Shown here piece by piece: positions 31,524 to 42,400 of a DNA stretch of 64,000 bases. Position numbers and translations under genes: made by a program. The stretch comes from Sialis fuliginosa (lineage: Eukaryota > Arthropoda > Insecta > Megaloptera > Sialidae), in the NCBI GenBank assembly GCA_961205875.1, contig OY540812.1:32001098-32065097 (forward strand), written 5' to 3'. Every line of letters starts with the position of its first letter. Position 1 is the stretch's first letter. Under the pieces are notes generated by a model. That model saw nothing but the letters and a program-made list of their open reading frames with translations, did not search any database and was not told the DNA's origin.

Positions 31524-31701
31524 ACAGATCTTAGAAGGTTTATTAAAATTTTACCAATGTATCACTCGCATCCCAGTAGATGCTATGATAATATAATAAT
31601 AAATAAATTACACTAATATTTCTAATTTACAATTAGTATAACATTTAATTCAACAAGTGTCCAACACTAGAGTATTGTTCAAGACTGGTGCCAGTACCTT
31701 A

Positions 31702-33199
31702 ATGACGCACGTAACGTGAAAATTGAATCTTTTCTATAGAGTTTTAAATTTTCTATAGAAAAGGTTATTATGACTTTTATAGTAAAATAATCCCTTGCAA
31801 AGATTAGCACGAGAAGGCATATTTTTTGTATATATAAAAAATGCATAAGCCTAAATATTGTGAGGCTGTGTTAGAGAGAATGAAGTAAGTCGGTACGCGC
31901 CTTATTACATATTCTGTCGTATTTTCGCATCCATTAAAGTACAATGTTAGAATTTATAAAGTAGTCTTGTTCCGGGAGTTGCATAAATGATAAATGGCTT
32001 TTTTTTACAACAAGCATAATATGCCTTGTAAGTAACTCGCATATTTTAAAAATAATAACTCGAAACCATTTAATCTTTACTAGAATTATTTATTAAAGTT
32101 TTAGGAATATCATTTAAAATTTTTTAGTTGCCGATGATAATATTCTGTACAAAATTTATAAATCTCGGCTTCTGGGTGTCGTTTTTCGTTTCGTTACTTT
32201 TTGCGACGGAAAATTTTGAAAATTACATGGAAATTTCCTAAAAATTAATCTATTTTGCGATAATTTCATAAATATTACAATATAATTACATATATATATT
32301 AGGGTGTTCCTTATATGGGGTTAGGACAAATTTTGACCGAGCCGCCCCCCAAATCAGTTCCAAATAATTCAAAAATAATGTGGAAAAAGTTTCAGCCCTC
32401 TATCTTAAAAAATGGCCATTACCAGAGGGGGGTGATTTTCCCATTTGAAATACACATGTTTTTTCGATTTTTCAAAGACCTACGTACTCGAGTGTCTTAA
32501 ACTCTTCTAAAAATCTAGAATACTCATTAAAGCATTCCTGGTACTCATATTCCATATCTTGATGGATAAAGTAAACTTCAATAACCCAAACTAACTCTAG
32601 GGTCTTAAGTTTTCTAACAGTTAAAGTCACACAAAAATCGGTTTAGTAGTTTTTGTGTCAAGTTGAAATAAACGTTTTATTGCTCATAAAATATACACTA
32701 AAAATAGGTACTTTTATCATAGATAGAACCAACATATTTATATAAAGTATTAATAGATTCTCAAAAATACACACCCTTTCCAAATTAATATATTTTTATC
32801 ATCATAAATCAAAGTATCAGATAAAATCTGAAACATTTTATGTAGTACATTGTATACATACATATGTATGTTGTATCTTTCTACAGGAAACTTGATCGAA
32901 TCAATCGAGACGGACACTCTGTTTAGTGTCGAGTCACGTAGCGTCCCTTTCCGGGACCTTTCCTTACTGTGGGAGGGGGGAACCGCTCCCCCGACCCCAA
33001 TGCAATCATGAAAAACAATCAATGTTAGCCAAACGTCAAGGATGAAATAAAATCCTCAAAGAAATTGAATCTGTTCTACTTTTTTGTTTAAAAATATTTA
33101 ATAATATTCCCTAGAACTTTTATAAATAATATAAAAAAGCTTGCTTTACTACAACGGGACTTTCTTATACGCTGTATATTTTTGAATGAGACTTAAATT
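31702..33199. other. Mostly unassigned; small repeat pieces
   Basis: 31722-31810 is a central GCTTCCTCG-family fragment with an extra short palindrome ('cttttctatagagt'). 32296-32660 begins 'agggtgttccttatatgggg' like one arm of a foldback with no partner. 32875-33010 is GC-rich ('gggaggggggaaccgctccc') with a minus-strand frame that I cannot assign. Nothing else is recognised. Confidence 0.45.
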
Positions 33200-33580
33200 A
33201 TAGATAACTTACCCGCGACTTCGTTCGCGCGGAATATAGTTTAGTGAAAACAACACAATGAAGTTAGGTTAGGTAAATAATACAGATTTATGTTATGAAG
33301 ATAGTCGATAAAACATTTTTTTTGTTTCGTATTTGCACGCTAGATGTCTACAGCAAAAATGTATAACCTATCGCGCGTAGAAATGTCACACACCCATTTT
33401 TTATCTAATTAATTTTTCTGGATACAAAGTAGCCTATGTCCTTCCTCAGGATGTTAGCTATCTTTCTTTCAAAATTCATCAAGATCGGTTCAGCGACTTA
33501 GAGCCATGAAAGTGTAACAAACAGACAAACAGATAGACAGAGAGATAGATACACTTTCGGATTTATAATATTAGTATGGA
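33200..33580 (-). mobile_element. Nonautonomous Helitron, family 1, complete length
   Basis: On the minus strand it starts TCCATACTAATATTATAAAT at 33580. It runs through 'ctctgtctatctgt', 'gaaccgatcttgatgaattt' and 'tgtgacatttctacgcgcg'. It ends near 33200 after the hairpin CCGCGCGAACGAAGTCGCGG. The final CTAG is degraded. About 381 bp. This uninterrupted copy shows what the invaded copy at 18820-20763 looked like before insertion. Confidence 0.82.
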
Positions 33581-33607
33581 TAGTATTCTTTACAACATTT
33601 ATCTTAA

Positions 33608-34335
33608 ACATTTTGCTTCCTCACAATATCGAAGATACAAGAAGCTTTGTGATCGTTTCAGATTGAAACAAAAAAAATGTTCTCCGATTTCAAAATTTTA
33701 AATTGATCTTTCCGTTTCACGTCAAGACAAACACTTTTCGCTCCGTGTCTGTCTGTCTGTCCGTCCGTGTGTCCGTCCGTCCGTCTGTCTCCTGAATCCT
33801 TGTCACACGCATAACTCATGAACCACTGAACCGATATTATTGAAATTTGGTCGGATGGTTGGGTCTGGCTTTAAGACGGTCCCATTTTAAAATCATCAAA
33901 ATCGTGTGTAAGGGGGAGGGGTGACATCTCAAAATATATATATATTACGTGAAAATTTAATAGAATATTTTTTGTAGAGTATTTCATTTATGGGTCTACA
34001 ACGTTTGTTGTAAAATATTCCCTTACAAAGATTTATCTCAATTTATTTTAAAAATTCGTATTTTGTTTTTCTTATTGATATTTGCTTGGACATATTAAAT
34101 GTCATTTTGACGTTTTAAATGTCATTTTCACATTTGTCGAAAAATTAAAAATATACAGATGCGTTTTAAGAAAAATTCGAACTAATATTTTTTGTAAAAC
34201 TGTATAAAAATTAAATGGTTAACCAATTCCAGGCAATTTATCTAAACACTATCGGTTTTTTTTTGGTGAATTTAGCACGAGGAAGCACTGTGCATTTACT
34301 TGGCAGATGTTTTTTAACTCTCACTATTTCAAAAA
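33608..34335 (-). repeat. GCTTCCTCG-family repeat, near full length
   Basis: 'ttgcttcctcacaatatcg' at the start and 'cgaggaagcactgtgcattt', then 'cttggcagatgtttttt' at the end. Between lie 'ccgtttcacgtcaagacaaa', a (GTCC/GTCT)n tract at 33745-33790, 'catgaaccactgaaccgat', 'gtgacatctc' and 'aaatgtcattttgacg' repeats. The unit is about 730 bp. The 10-bp TGCTTCCTCG occurs inverted near both ends and may be the terminal repeat. Confidence 0.75.
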
Positions 34336-34429
34336 TAATTTGAAAAATTCCAAAATTGACAAGATTAATGCTGCGTTTACACAACACGATTTTTTTCCGT
34401 TTATTTGATCATAAATAAAATATTACAAT

Positions 34430-34660
34430 CAGGGTTATTTAAAAAAATTTTTACAACTGCATATTTTCATTTTTTTACTTGTAATTTTTCAACTGGATGT
34501 ACCTTTTTTGAATTTGGAAGTATATTTAAGTGTTTCAATTTTTTTTTTTGCTTTTTTAAAATTGTATCTACCTTCTTTGTTGTATTTAAATATTCCAATT
34601 GCAATGACTTTTTTTTAACAAAAAAATATATTAATTTGATTTTTTATTTCATACTATTTT
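34430..34660 (-). mobile_element. CAGGGGTTATTTTAA hAT MITE, partial copy
   Basis: 'cagggttatttaaaaaaatt', 'ttacaactgcatattttc', 'acttgtaatttttcaactgg' and 'atgtacctttttt' match the inverse of 45960-46056. The other terminus is not recognisable. The plus-strand frame at 34405-34662 is a shadow of this repeat. Confidence 0.65.
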
Positions 34661-35607
34661 AGTAATTATAATATAACGGCATATTACAAACCATAAATAA
34701 AAACAAACGTTAGGGAAATAGGAACAATTCAAACAATCGTATTTAAAATTTATAAGTATAATAATATATTGTATATAATAAGTATATTAAATAAACATTA
34801 TATAATTGCCGTTATGGGAAAAAACCGTGTCGTATGAACGCTATGTAACGTCAGCAGCGACCGGTACGGCAATTTTTACAGTATACGGTCAGTCGAGAGT
34901 CGTGTAAATACTCATATAAAATGCATTGACACTGCTAATGTAAGGGGAAAAAACGTTACGGGAAATAACCTATACGGCTTCGTTTAAACGAACTGTAAAC
35001 ATCGGTTGTAAGATCGTTTTAAAAAATAAGAGGAAAATTAATTCTAAATATAAAATTTTACGATCTGTCGTATTTAAATTACATCGTTTAAAAACAGACA
35101 GATAGACACACAGACATCATGGCGAAAATAATCAAAATGGATTCAAAGAAGGGGTCAAATTAATAGTTTACTCAAAATCTCGGATTAAAAAAAATCGTAT
35201 ATAAGAAAACATTTGAATACTATTTTTGAAAAATAAACATAAATTAAATAATTCATAATATGTACATTTTATAACACACGGAGTAATGAATAGTAAAGCG
35301 TTGACTGACAGACAAACATCAACGAGAAAATAGTCATACCCTGAAAAAAAATACAATATTGAAATATCATTTTTTCCATTATTATAGTAAACATATGTTG
35401 TATGAAATCAAAAAATGAAAATAAAATTTGCATAACGAATTTTATCAACTAAAAACTGTTAGCTCATGCTTTTTCTAAAAATAGACGGCTTCAAAAAGTA
35501 CCTACAATTTCCGATCGAAATATAATAGTTAAATCAGCAGTTCCCAAACGTATTTTATCGCGGAATCGTAAAACGATTTTTCAGATTAAATTAAACATTA
35601 ATATCCG
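34661..35607. other. Mostly unassigned; family F and hAT-end fragments
   Basis: 35005-35165 ('cgatctgtcgtatttaaatt', 'acatcatggcgaaaata') is a reversed family F left arm. 35535 begins 'CAGCAGTTCCCAAACG', like a hAT terminus with no partner. Around 34810-34990 is a slightly GC-richer unassigned block. Confidence 0.45.
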
Positions 35608-35769
35608 CGGTATTACAGGCTTCATAGCTAACAAAATTTACTAGCTAGCAAACACTTTCAAACGGGGTATAAAACTTATATGTCAGTTCTCTTTGAGTTT
35701 TTGGCAGATAGTTGCATGCGCATTAAATTGGTTTTTACCGTTTTTACTCAAGGTTAGTAAATACACTTT

Positions 35770-37352
35770 TTACTTTCTTATACCATGTATATGAAATATA
35801 TTACATAAAATATGTAAGTACTTATAAGTGTAGGGATGCCGATTTTTTCGAAATCCGTATTTTAATGGAATTATCCATTTTGACTATTTTCGCCATGATG
35901 TCTGTGTGTCTGTCTGTAAGTGCTGTAACTCAAATACGACAAATAGTAGAAAGGTGAAATTTTATATTTAAGATACATTTTTATCTGGGAAGAAAACATC
36001 CTATTTTTGAAAACGATCTTTCAACCGAATACGGATGTTTACCTATGTCGATTTTTGAATTTTTCGAATTACTTTGAAACAGTACGAAATAGAGAAAAAT
36101 GATCAAGTTAAAAATTGTAGGTAATATTAATATCTATAATTTATGTTCTATTCATTTTTTCGAAAAAACAAATTTATGATTTTGTTTAATTTTATTATAA
36201 TTCAAATGGTTCATAACAGAGAAAATATCTGCCATGAGTGTCATGGGACTTTCTTATACGTATAACAAAGATTGAACAGTGTGCGTGTTTGCCATAGGTA
36301 CCATGGGACTTTTTTATACGTAATACTGAGAGTGAACAGTGTGGGTGAGTTTAAATAATTAAAAAAAAATTTTTTTTGACTTAATCATAAATGTTGGAAA
36401 AAATGTATGTAGTCCAGGAACATTAGGTTTTCTCTGGGGAAAAATTCGCAATAAGCTAAATTTTTGTATACACCTTCATTTTGTCTTTATAAAGTCAATC
36501 GGTTCAGTAGATCTTGTGATATTACGGCAGCCATTTTCAGTTTTCAGTTTCGAGAAAAACGCGTTCAATGTTTATACATAGCTGGGCTATTCAATGCTAC
36601 GCATCATCTTCAAATCGCTGTAACTCCGTCAGTTTTTGGAATTGTGATATAGGATTTTGAACACATATTTTTAAAACCCTGTTTATTGATAAAATGCAAA
36701 AAAAAAATTTTGATATTTTAACATTTTTAGACTAGAATACCCTCTTAATAAGCGAAAACGATTACTTGTGCGAAAAAAGTTGTAAGATCTTTATTGTAGG
36801 TAATTTTCTGAACTTTATATTTGATAATAACTATTTTATTCATAGAACCAATAGATACAGAGATATTTACTTAAAACTAATTGTTAGCACCTTTTGTGGG
36901 CTGTAAAAAAGTATGCTCGCATGGGATTGTTGGGGACTTTTGGTATCTTATTTATAAAGACAAAATGAAGGTGTATACAAAAATTCAGCTTATTGCGAAT
37001 TTTTCCCCAGACACAGCTATTTTTCGTCTAAATGTACTGGACTAATGGGGAATAAATTATAGATAATAACATAGGTACTTGAAATTTTTTATCTAAAACA
37101 TTTTTTTCTTACTTCAAAAGTAATTCGAAAATTAAAAAATTGACAAGAGTAAACATCCGTCTTCGGTTAAAACGTTCAAAAAATTCATTTATACATAATG
37201 TAGAGAATAATATTATCTATAGTTTATGTCCCATTCATTTTATTTTATCTTTTATAAGTTTGTCAGAAATTCGTTTTAATAAATTAAGAATCACGTACAC
37301 TGTTCACTGTCAGGATTACGTATAAGAAAGTCCCGTCGCTCCCATGGCAGAT
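35770..37352. mobile_element. Family F foldback repeat, interrupted copy
   Basis: It opens 'ttactttcttataccatgta' and closes 'atggcagatattttta'. It contains 'gactattttcgccatgatgt', two 'gggacttt(c/t)ttatacgta' motifs and, on the right arm, 'gacaagagtaaacatccgtc'. The MITE at 36412-37042 sits between the two halves. Confidence 0.7.
36412..37042. mobile_element. TA-flanked MITE (GTCCAG ends) with ~60-bp subterminal repeat
   Basis: GTCCAG at 36412 and CTGGAC ending at 37042 are flanked by TA (36410-36411 and 37043-37044). Further in, 'ggggaaaaattcgcaataag', then 'tttttgtatacaccttcat' and 'tttgtctttataaa' are repeated inverted near 36950-37010. 631 bp, no coding function evident. Confidence 0.78.
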
Positions 37353-37635
37353 ATTTTTATTTAATATACTTTACATACCTAAGTTTTTACTTACAATGCA
37401 TGCAACTATCTGTCAAAAACTCTATTGTCATATAAGTTTGGTACGCCATTTGAACGTGCTTACAAGCTAGCTAATTTTGTTAGCTAAGCTGTAAAACCGA
37501 ACATAAATGAAACAAAATTATATAGATTTATTGATTTATTGAAAAAGTTAACCCATTCCGTACAGTTTAATTTACGCTAAAACACGCGAAATCACTATTC
37601 AGTGGAATCCACTTTAGAAACACTGACAATGGGAA

Positions 37636-37987
37636 CGTTCACGTCTGACCAAAAAACGAGCTTTAATTGGTTGATTCATGAAATTTCTGGTGGAATGTAC
37701 TAGAAATTAAAAGATTGTAATTTTTTAAGCGTGTAAGGAAGTGAGAAAGAAGTAACTAGAAAGAGATAGAAACTAGTGATCAGGCTAACCAAAGAACTTT
37801 TATGTTCACTTCATGTTGAGCGTTTCTGCCAGAACACTAGTTTTGATCTCTTTCTGGTTACTTCTTTCTCACTTCCTTACACGCTTAAAAAATGACATTA
37901 TTTTAATTTCTAGTACATTCCACCAGAAATTCCATGAATAAACCAATCAAAGCTCGTTGTTCACTGTTTTTGGTCAGTCGTGAATGT
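37636..37987. mobile_element. Short foldback element
   Basis: 'gttcacgtctgaccaaaaaa' on the left mirrors 'tttttggtcagtcgtgaatg' on the right. Both arms (~150 bp) share 'atttctggtggaatgtacta' and 'aagcgtgtaaggaagtgaga'. The loop is about 40 bp. A short insertion of about 10 bp in the right arm ('ttgttcactg') is the main difference. Confidence 0.8.
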
Positions 37988-38459
37988 GGCCAATGAATTG
38001 TGATTATGGGCTTCGTGATGTAAGCCAGGTTATTCTGGTCATTAATTCAACTAACGATTCATTATACATTACAGTGGATATCTTCAGGTATATAAGAAGT
38101 ATACTCTTTAAATCCGAACAACATAAATTAAGATCCAGAAACCTTGAATCATATTCTAAATTTTATAATAAATATTTTTGAAATTTTTTGACACGAAAAT
38201 ATAGTATTAAGGAAAATTTGCATCTGGTTTAAAAAAAATAAAATTATATAAAAATCTAAAATTTTAACGTGATACCTAAGTTTATAAAATAACTGCGTGG
38301 ATATTTACTGATTTTGAAATTGAGGAAACTGCGTATTGTATCAACAATTGTATTAAAAAGAGTATGAAAGTTTTTTTTGGTGAATCAGTTTTTTTTCGTC
38401 CTTACCTAGAAAATCTATTTCTTAACCATTTATTATATAAATTATTTTAAATTTAATTT
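37988..38459. other. Unassigned spacer
   Basis: No repeat or gene is recognised. A 65-codon plus-strand frame at 37984-38181 has no recognisable motif. Confidence 0.4.
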
Positions 38460-38639
38460 TGTTCAAAAAGTAAGATGACTTTTTCATTTAAACTTTGCAG
38501 GAATTGTGAAATGGGTGAAATCATGTTATTATTTTTTGGCGGTTGGTAGTACTGTCCTTGACATCTGTGTCAAATTTCATGCCAATATCTTCAATAGTTA
38601 TTGAGATATGCTTGTTTATTTTTATCCAAAAAAGTACAT

Positions 38640-39243
38640 TTAGCGATTTTCATAAACGTTTTTACAAACGTTAAAGATGTTACAGAAGGCCTTTGATGGC
38701 CAGACTAAAAAAAAATTGTCGAAAAAAAATTTACAATTGGTATAAACAATTCATAGAAGGACGAATAGCGCCCCAGACGACCATCAACGTCTACCAATGA
38801 AAACAATGTCAAGGAAATCAAAGACCTGGTACTCAAAAATCGTCGATTGAAAATTAGAGACCTTATTGATCCTGTTGGTATTTCAAAAGGATCAGTCAAC
38901 ATCATTTTGAAAGATATTTTTGTCAAATCTCGATTGGTTCCAAAAACACTCAATTTGTTCGTGACCATTTGACCAAAAATTCAACCCATATCGTTCCACA
39001 ACCACCGTATTCGCATGATTTAGCATCGTGTGACTGACTTATGGCTATTCAGTAAACTTAAAAGACCGCTCCGGGGACACCGTTTCGAATCCATTGAAGA
39101 TATTCTCAACGTGAATCGCTGTGCGCTTTGAAGGTCTCCCGGAAAAGGGTTATTCAGACTGTTTCGAAAATAAGAAAAAACGTTGGCATACGTGTATTGT
39201 GTTGGAGGGGGATTACTTTGAAGGCGAAGACATTGATTTAGAA
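38640..39243 (+). pseudogene. Mariner (DD34D-type) transposase, core deleted
   Basis: The N-terminal part reads RPRRPSTSTNENNVKEIKDL, then LVLKNRRLKIRDLIDPVGIS and KGSVNIILKD, the second helix-turn-helix of mariner transposases. It ends near LVPKTLNLF. It jumps directly to STHIVPQPPYSHDLASCD, which holds the third catalytic aspartate motif (YSxDLAxCD). It continues as LFSKLKRPLRGHRFESIEDI and near the end EGDYFEGEDIDLE. The region with the first two catalytic aspartates (about 100 or more residues) is missing, and at least two frameshifts and several stops are present. The gene is dead. Confidence 0.82.
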
Positions 39244-39567
39244 CAGCGGTCACCAAACTACGGCCCGCGGGCCAGATCCGGCCCTCCAAAGTTTTTTATC
39301 CGGCCCCTGATTTTTATATATAAATAATTTCTATTCATATAAGAAATATTAACTTTATATAATTTAAGGATTTGATGTAAATATGTGTATTAATCTATAT
39401 TTGAATAGATATTTTCCATTATAAACGATATATACTTAATTTACATAGCTAATTGCACATGTAAATAAATGTTCTAATAGGATTCTAACAAAAATATTTT
39501 TCGTCCGGCCCCCCATGTTTAAAAAAATTCGATCCGGCCCGTTTTTCAAAAAGTTTGATGACTCCTG
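39244..39567. mobile_element. hAT MITE inside the mariner
   Basis: CAGCGGTCACCAAACTACGG at the left and, inverted at the right, CAGGAGTCATCAAACTTTTT form the TIR. Flanking 8-bp sequences ATTTAGAA (39236-39243) and ATTTAAAA (39568-39575) match at 7 of 8. Subterminal GC-rich 'ccggccc' blocks occur at both ends. 324 bp. It cuts the mariner coding sequence a few codons before its end. Confidence 0.85.
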
Positions 39568-39625
39568 ATTTAAAAGATAAAGAAAGATTTTTTGTTTTAT
39601 TTAAGACCTTATTTTTTGGACACAG

Positions 39626-39949
39626 TAGTATATTATTAAACACAACGTCTGTCTGTCCGTGCGTTTATCACTGGAAAACCAGTTATCCGATTTATGTGTT
39701 TTTTTTTTAATTCATAGATATGTTCTTTGCCCAGGTTTTAGTATATATTTTTTTACGTTAGGTAACATAAGGAATAAGAAGTGACGATAGTAAATCATGT
39801 CGGAAAAAAGTTTGTCGCCAGCGCGCTCTTTTGCATTACGCTATAGTGTACAATAGAATTAAAAAGATATAAAATAATTCAACTAAATAGATTTATCAAG
39901 AATTAAAAAAAAAATTAGTCCACGCGAGCGAAGCCGCGGGCACACCTAG
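39626..39949 (+). mobile_element. Nonautonomous Helitron, family 2
   Basis: 'aacgtctgtctgtccgtgcg', 'aaaccagttatccgatttat', 'caggttttagtatatatttt' and 'tgtcgccagcgcgctctttt' lead to the 3' hairpin ACGCGAGCGAAGCCGCGGGC and the terminus CTAG followed by T. The 5' TC is replaced by sequence next to the mariner end. The sister copy is at 60001-60353. Confidence 0.78.
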
Positions 39950-40437
39950 TTAATTAGAATTGTCAAATTATTTCGGTATTAAATTCTATAAAAACAATAC
40001 AATTGAAACATTAAAAGAATGTTAAATAAGTAAAACAAACTGTTTTAATATGAATTAATATTAAATAAGAAAAACAAAAATCGTCATGACTTAATTTTGT
40101 ATCCTTTCAAAGAGAATAGAGAAAACCCCGAAGAAACTTAAAAATGAACAAAAAAATCCCTTTGACGAGAGGTCAAGCGGAAACATAAAAAAGCTTGGTT
40201 TTTAACAGAAAGGAATGAAAATTGATTTGTTTATTTACAATTTTTCAAGTGGCATGTTTCAAAGAGATGTGAAAAATGTCACTTTTGTATAGATATCAAA
40301 CAAATTAGTGGAAATTTATAAAATTGTGTATATACCGGACGTATTAGTACCGTGCGGAGTTGGGCAGGGGACTGGGAAACTCTACAGAAAGACCCCCACC
40401 TTCACACAATTAATGTTTTTTTATTTAAATTATTTAA
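39950..40437. other. Unassigned spacer
   Basis: AT-rich with one modestly GC-richer patch near 40335-40410. I see no gene or known repeat. Confidence 0.4.
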
Positions 40438-41455
40438 ATTTTTACTTTCCTATACCCCTGTATATGAAATATATATACATATAGTATAAGTAAGTATTGT
40501 AAAGCCGTTTCGAAAAAATCGACTTCACTATACTTACTTATTATATCTACTATATGTATATTTCATATACATGGTGTAAGAAAGTAAAAATTTATTATAC
40601 CTAATTCAAATGGTTCATAACAGGGAAGAAATATCTGCCATGATGTATGTGTGTCAGTCTCTCTGTAAGCGCTGTAACTCAAATACGACAAATTGTAGAA
40701 GGGCGAAATTTTATATTTAATATTATTTTTGTCTGGTAAGAAAACCTTCTATTTTTGAAAACGATCTTTCAACCGCATACGAATGTTTGCTGGTATCAAT
40801 TTTTGAATTTTTCGAATTATTTTTGAAATAGTGCGAATTACAGAAAAATGAACAAGCTAAAAATTGTAGGTAATATTATTATCAATAATTTATATTCAAT
40901 TCATTTTTTTCAAAAAAACAAATTATTGAAAAAATTATTAAAAATTTTATTTCAAATAGTTCATAAGACAGAAGAATACTTTTTTATACGTATTACAGAG
41001 ATTGAACAGTACAGTACGTGTTTGCTATAGGTACCATGAGACTTTCTTATACGTAATACTCAGAGTGAACGTGTGGGTGATACTAATTAATTATGTAAAA
41101 AAATTCTTTCTGGCTAAATCATAAATGTTGGGAAAAAATGTATGGAACATAAATTATATATAATATCATACTCGACAAACAAAATAAAAACAAAAATAAT
41201 TCGAAAATTCAAAAATTGACAAGAGTGAACATTCGTTTCCGGTTTAGTGATCGTTTTATTTAGATGAAAAATTAATACTAAATATTAAATTTCACCTTTC
41301 TATCATTAGTCGTCAAAAATCATTTGATACATGTTATAGAGAATATTATTTTCTATAGTTTATGCCCTATTCATTTTATTCTATCTTTTATTAATTTGTC
41401 AGTATTACGTATAAGAAAATCCCATGGCTTCCATGGCAGATATTTTTAACTAGTA
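40438..41455. mobile_element. Family F foldback repeat with terminal hairpin
   Basis: The first 150 bp form a hairpin: 'tttactttcctatacccctg' through 'agtataagtaagta' mirrored by 'tacttacttattatat' through 'ggtgtaagaaagtaaaa' (40438-40590). Then come the usual blocks 'ctgtaactcaaatacgacaa', 'gaaaacgatctttcaaccgc', 'gactttcttatacgtaatac' and, inverted, 'gacaagagtgaacattcgtt'. It ends 'atggcagatatttttaa'. Confidence 0.7.
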
Positions 41456-41799
41456 GACCGATTTGGATGAAATTTTCATGATCTCACGATTACCTTTCAT
41501 GTCACAAAACATTGTGACGTAAGCCGGAGAAAAAATACACAAATGTACCACAGAAATGTTATTTTTTTACTTTGTTTAAATAAATTGGATAATAAAAGAT
41601 TAAAAAAATGTAATAATTTTTCAATCATAATAAACATTTATTGTTTTTTGTAATTTTTTTCTAAAATATTCTTTCTGACAATGAGTAGAAAATTCTCGAA
41701 ATCTATATAATTAATTTATCAATTTAAAAACTTGAAGTCGGAAAAAAAATATTTAGGACAAAATCTACTTGCTTTTTCTAGTAGAAAAAGATACCGTAA

Positions 41800-42400
41800 T
41801 AAAAAAACTGCAATGGGCGCCACGGGAATTTCTTATACGCATAACTAAGTATACAATGTACGTGTTTGTACATAGTTATATTTTAAAAAATATTTCCGGG
41901 CAACTGAAAATATGTATAGAAAAAAATGAAAAGGTAAGATAATAATATTCTCTACAACTTCTAAACATTTTCTTCTAATTAGCACTGTTTGTTTTTTTTT
42001 TACAAAAGTAAACATCTGTTTCGGGATTAGTGATCGAAAATTAATTCTAATTAAAAAATTCCACTGTTGTACGACTTGTCGTATTTAAATTACATCGTCT
42101 ACAGACCTACAGATAAACAGACATTATGGCGAAAATAGTCAGAATGAATTCAAGGAAGGTCAAAATGGATATTTCCATAAAACTTTCGAAATCGAAAAAA
42201 ATCGGCATGAAATACATACCTACAGTTTTTTGCTTAAAGTTTTTTAAATTAATTAAAAAAATAAAAAGTAAATTTTCTATTTCCATGATTTTGCTTTTAA
42301 TTAAGTAATTGTTTTTATGTTCGTACTATATTTATATATATATATATATATATATTATATTATATTATATATATTTCATGCATAAGGCCGTATAAAAAAG
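41800..42400. repeat. Family F fragments in mixed orientation with a TA microsatellite
   Basis: 41820-42010 carries 'ggaatttcttatacgcataa' and 'caaaagtaaacatctgtttc'. 42055-42200 is a reversed arm with 'attatggcgaaaatagtcag' and 'tcaaggaaggtcaaaatgga'. 42329-42372 is (TA)n with one break. The segment appears to be a rearranged, older copy. Confidence 0.6.

Larger units (their letters stand above)
30405..31701 (+). mobile_element. Transposase-bearing copy of the GTACTGG Tc1-type family
   Basis: The left part (30420-30580) carries the family blocks 'aattaccaaagtacgcaaa', 'agtgatggacacttgc' and 'aagtactacgacacaaaagt'. The right part (31590-31701) has 'taatatttctaatttaca', 'tattgttcaagactggtgcc' and the terminus 'agtacctta'. 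Between them lies a frame with a transposase DNA-binding domain (30680-30970), and then a nested TIR element at 30985-31523. This suggests the MITEs descend from an autonomous element of which this is a deleted remnant. The left TIR itself is not preserved. Confidence 0.72.
35608..37498. mobile_element. TIR element enclosing a family F copy
   Basis: Inverted arms of about 115 bp: 'ttacaggcttcatagctaac', 'aaaatttactagctag' and 'ggcagatagttgcatgc' on the left, and the diverged inverse at 37375-37498. Inside are a family F foldback (35770-37352) and, within that, a TA-flanked MITE (36412-37042). No coding frame of its own was seen. Boundaries are approximate. Confidence 0.6.
38460..39622 (+). 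mobile_element. Defective mariner element
   Basis: TGTTCAAAAAGTAAGAT at 38460 and, inverted at the other end (39622), TGTCCAAAAAATAAGGT are imperfect terminal repeats. The interior encodes parts of a mariner transposase (38640-39243) and is interrupted by a hAT MITE at 39244-39567. After removing the hAT, the 3' tail 'aaagattttttgttttattt' resumes. The terminal TA duplication is not certain. Confidence 0.78.

Noticed and set aside
33745..33790. GTCT/GTCC tract as a regulatory element
   Set aside because: The same tract sits at the same place in other copies of a transposon-like repeat, so it is element-borne microsatellite sequence.
42329..42372. (TA)n tract as a replication origin or promoter
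   Set aside because: A simple TA microsatellite in AT-rich DNA, with no accompanying signals.
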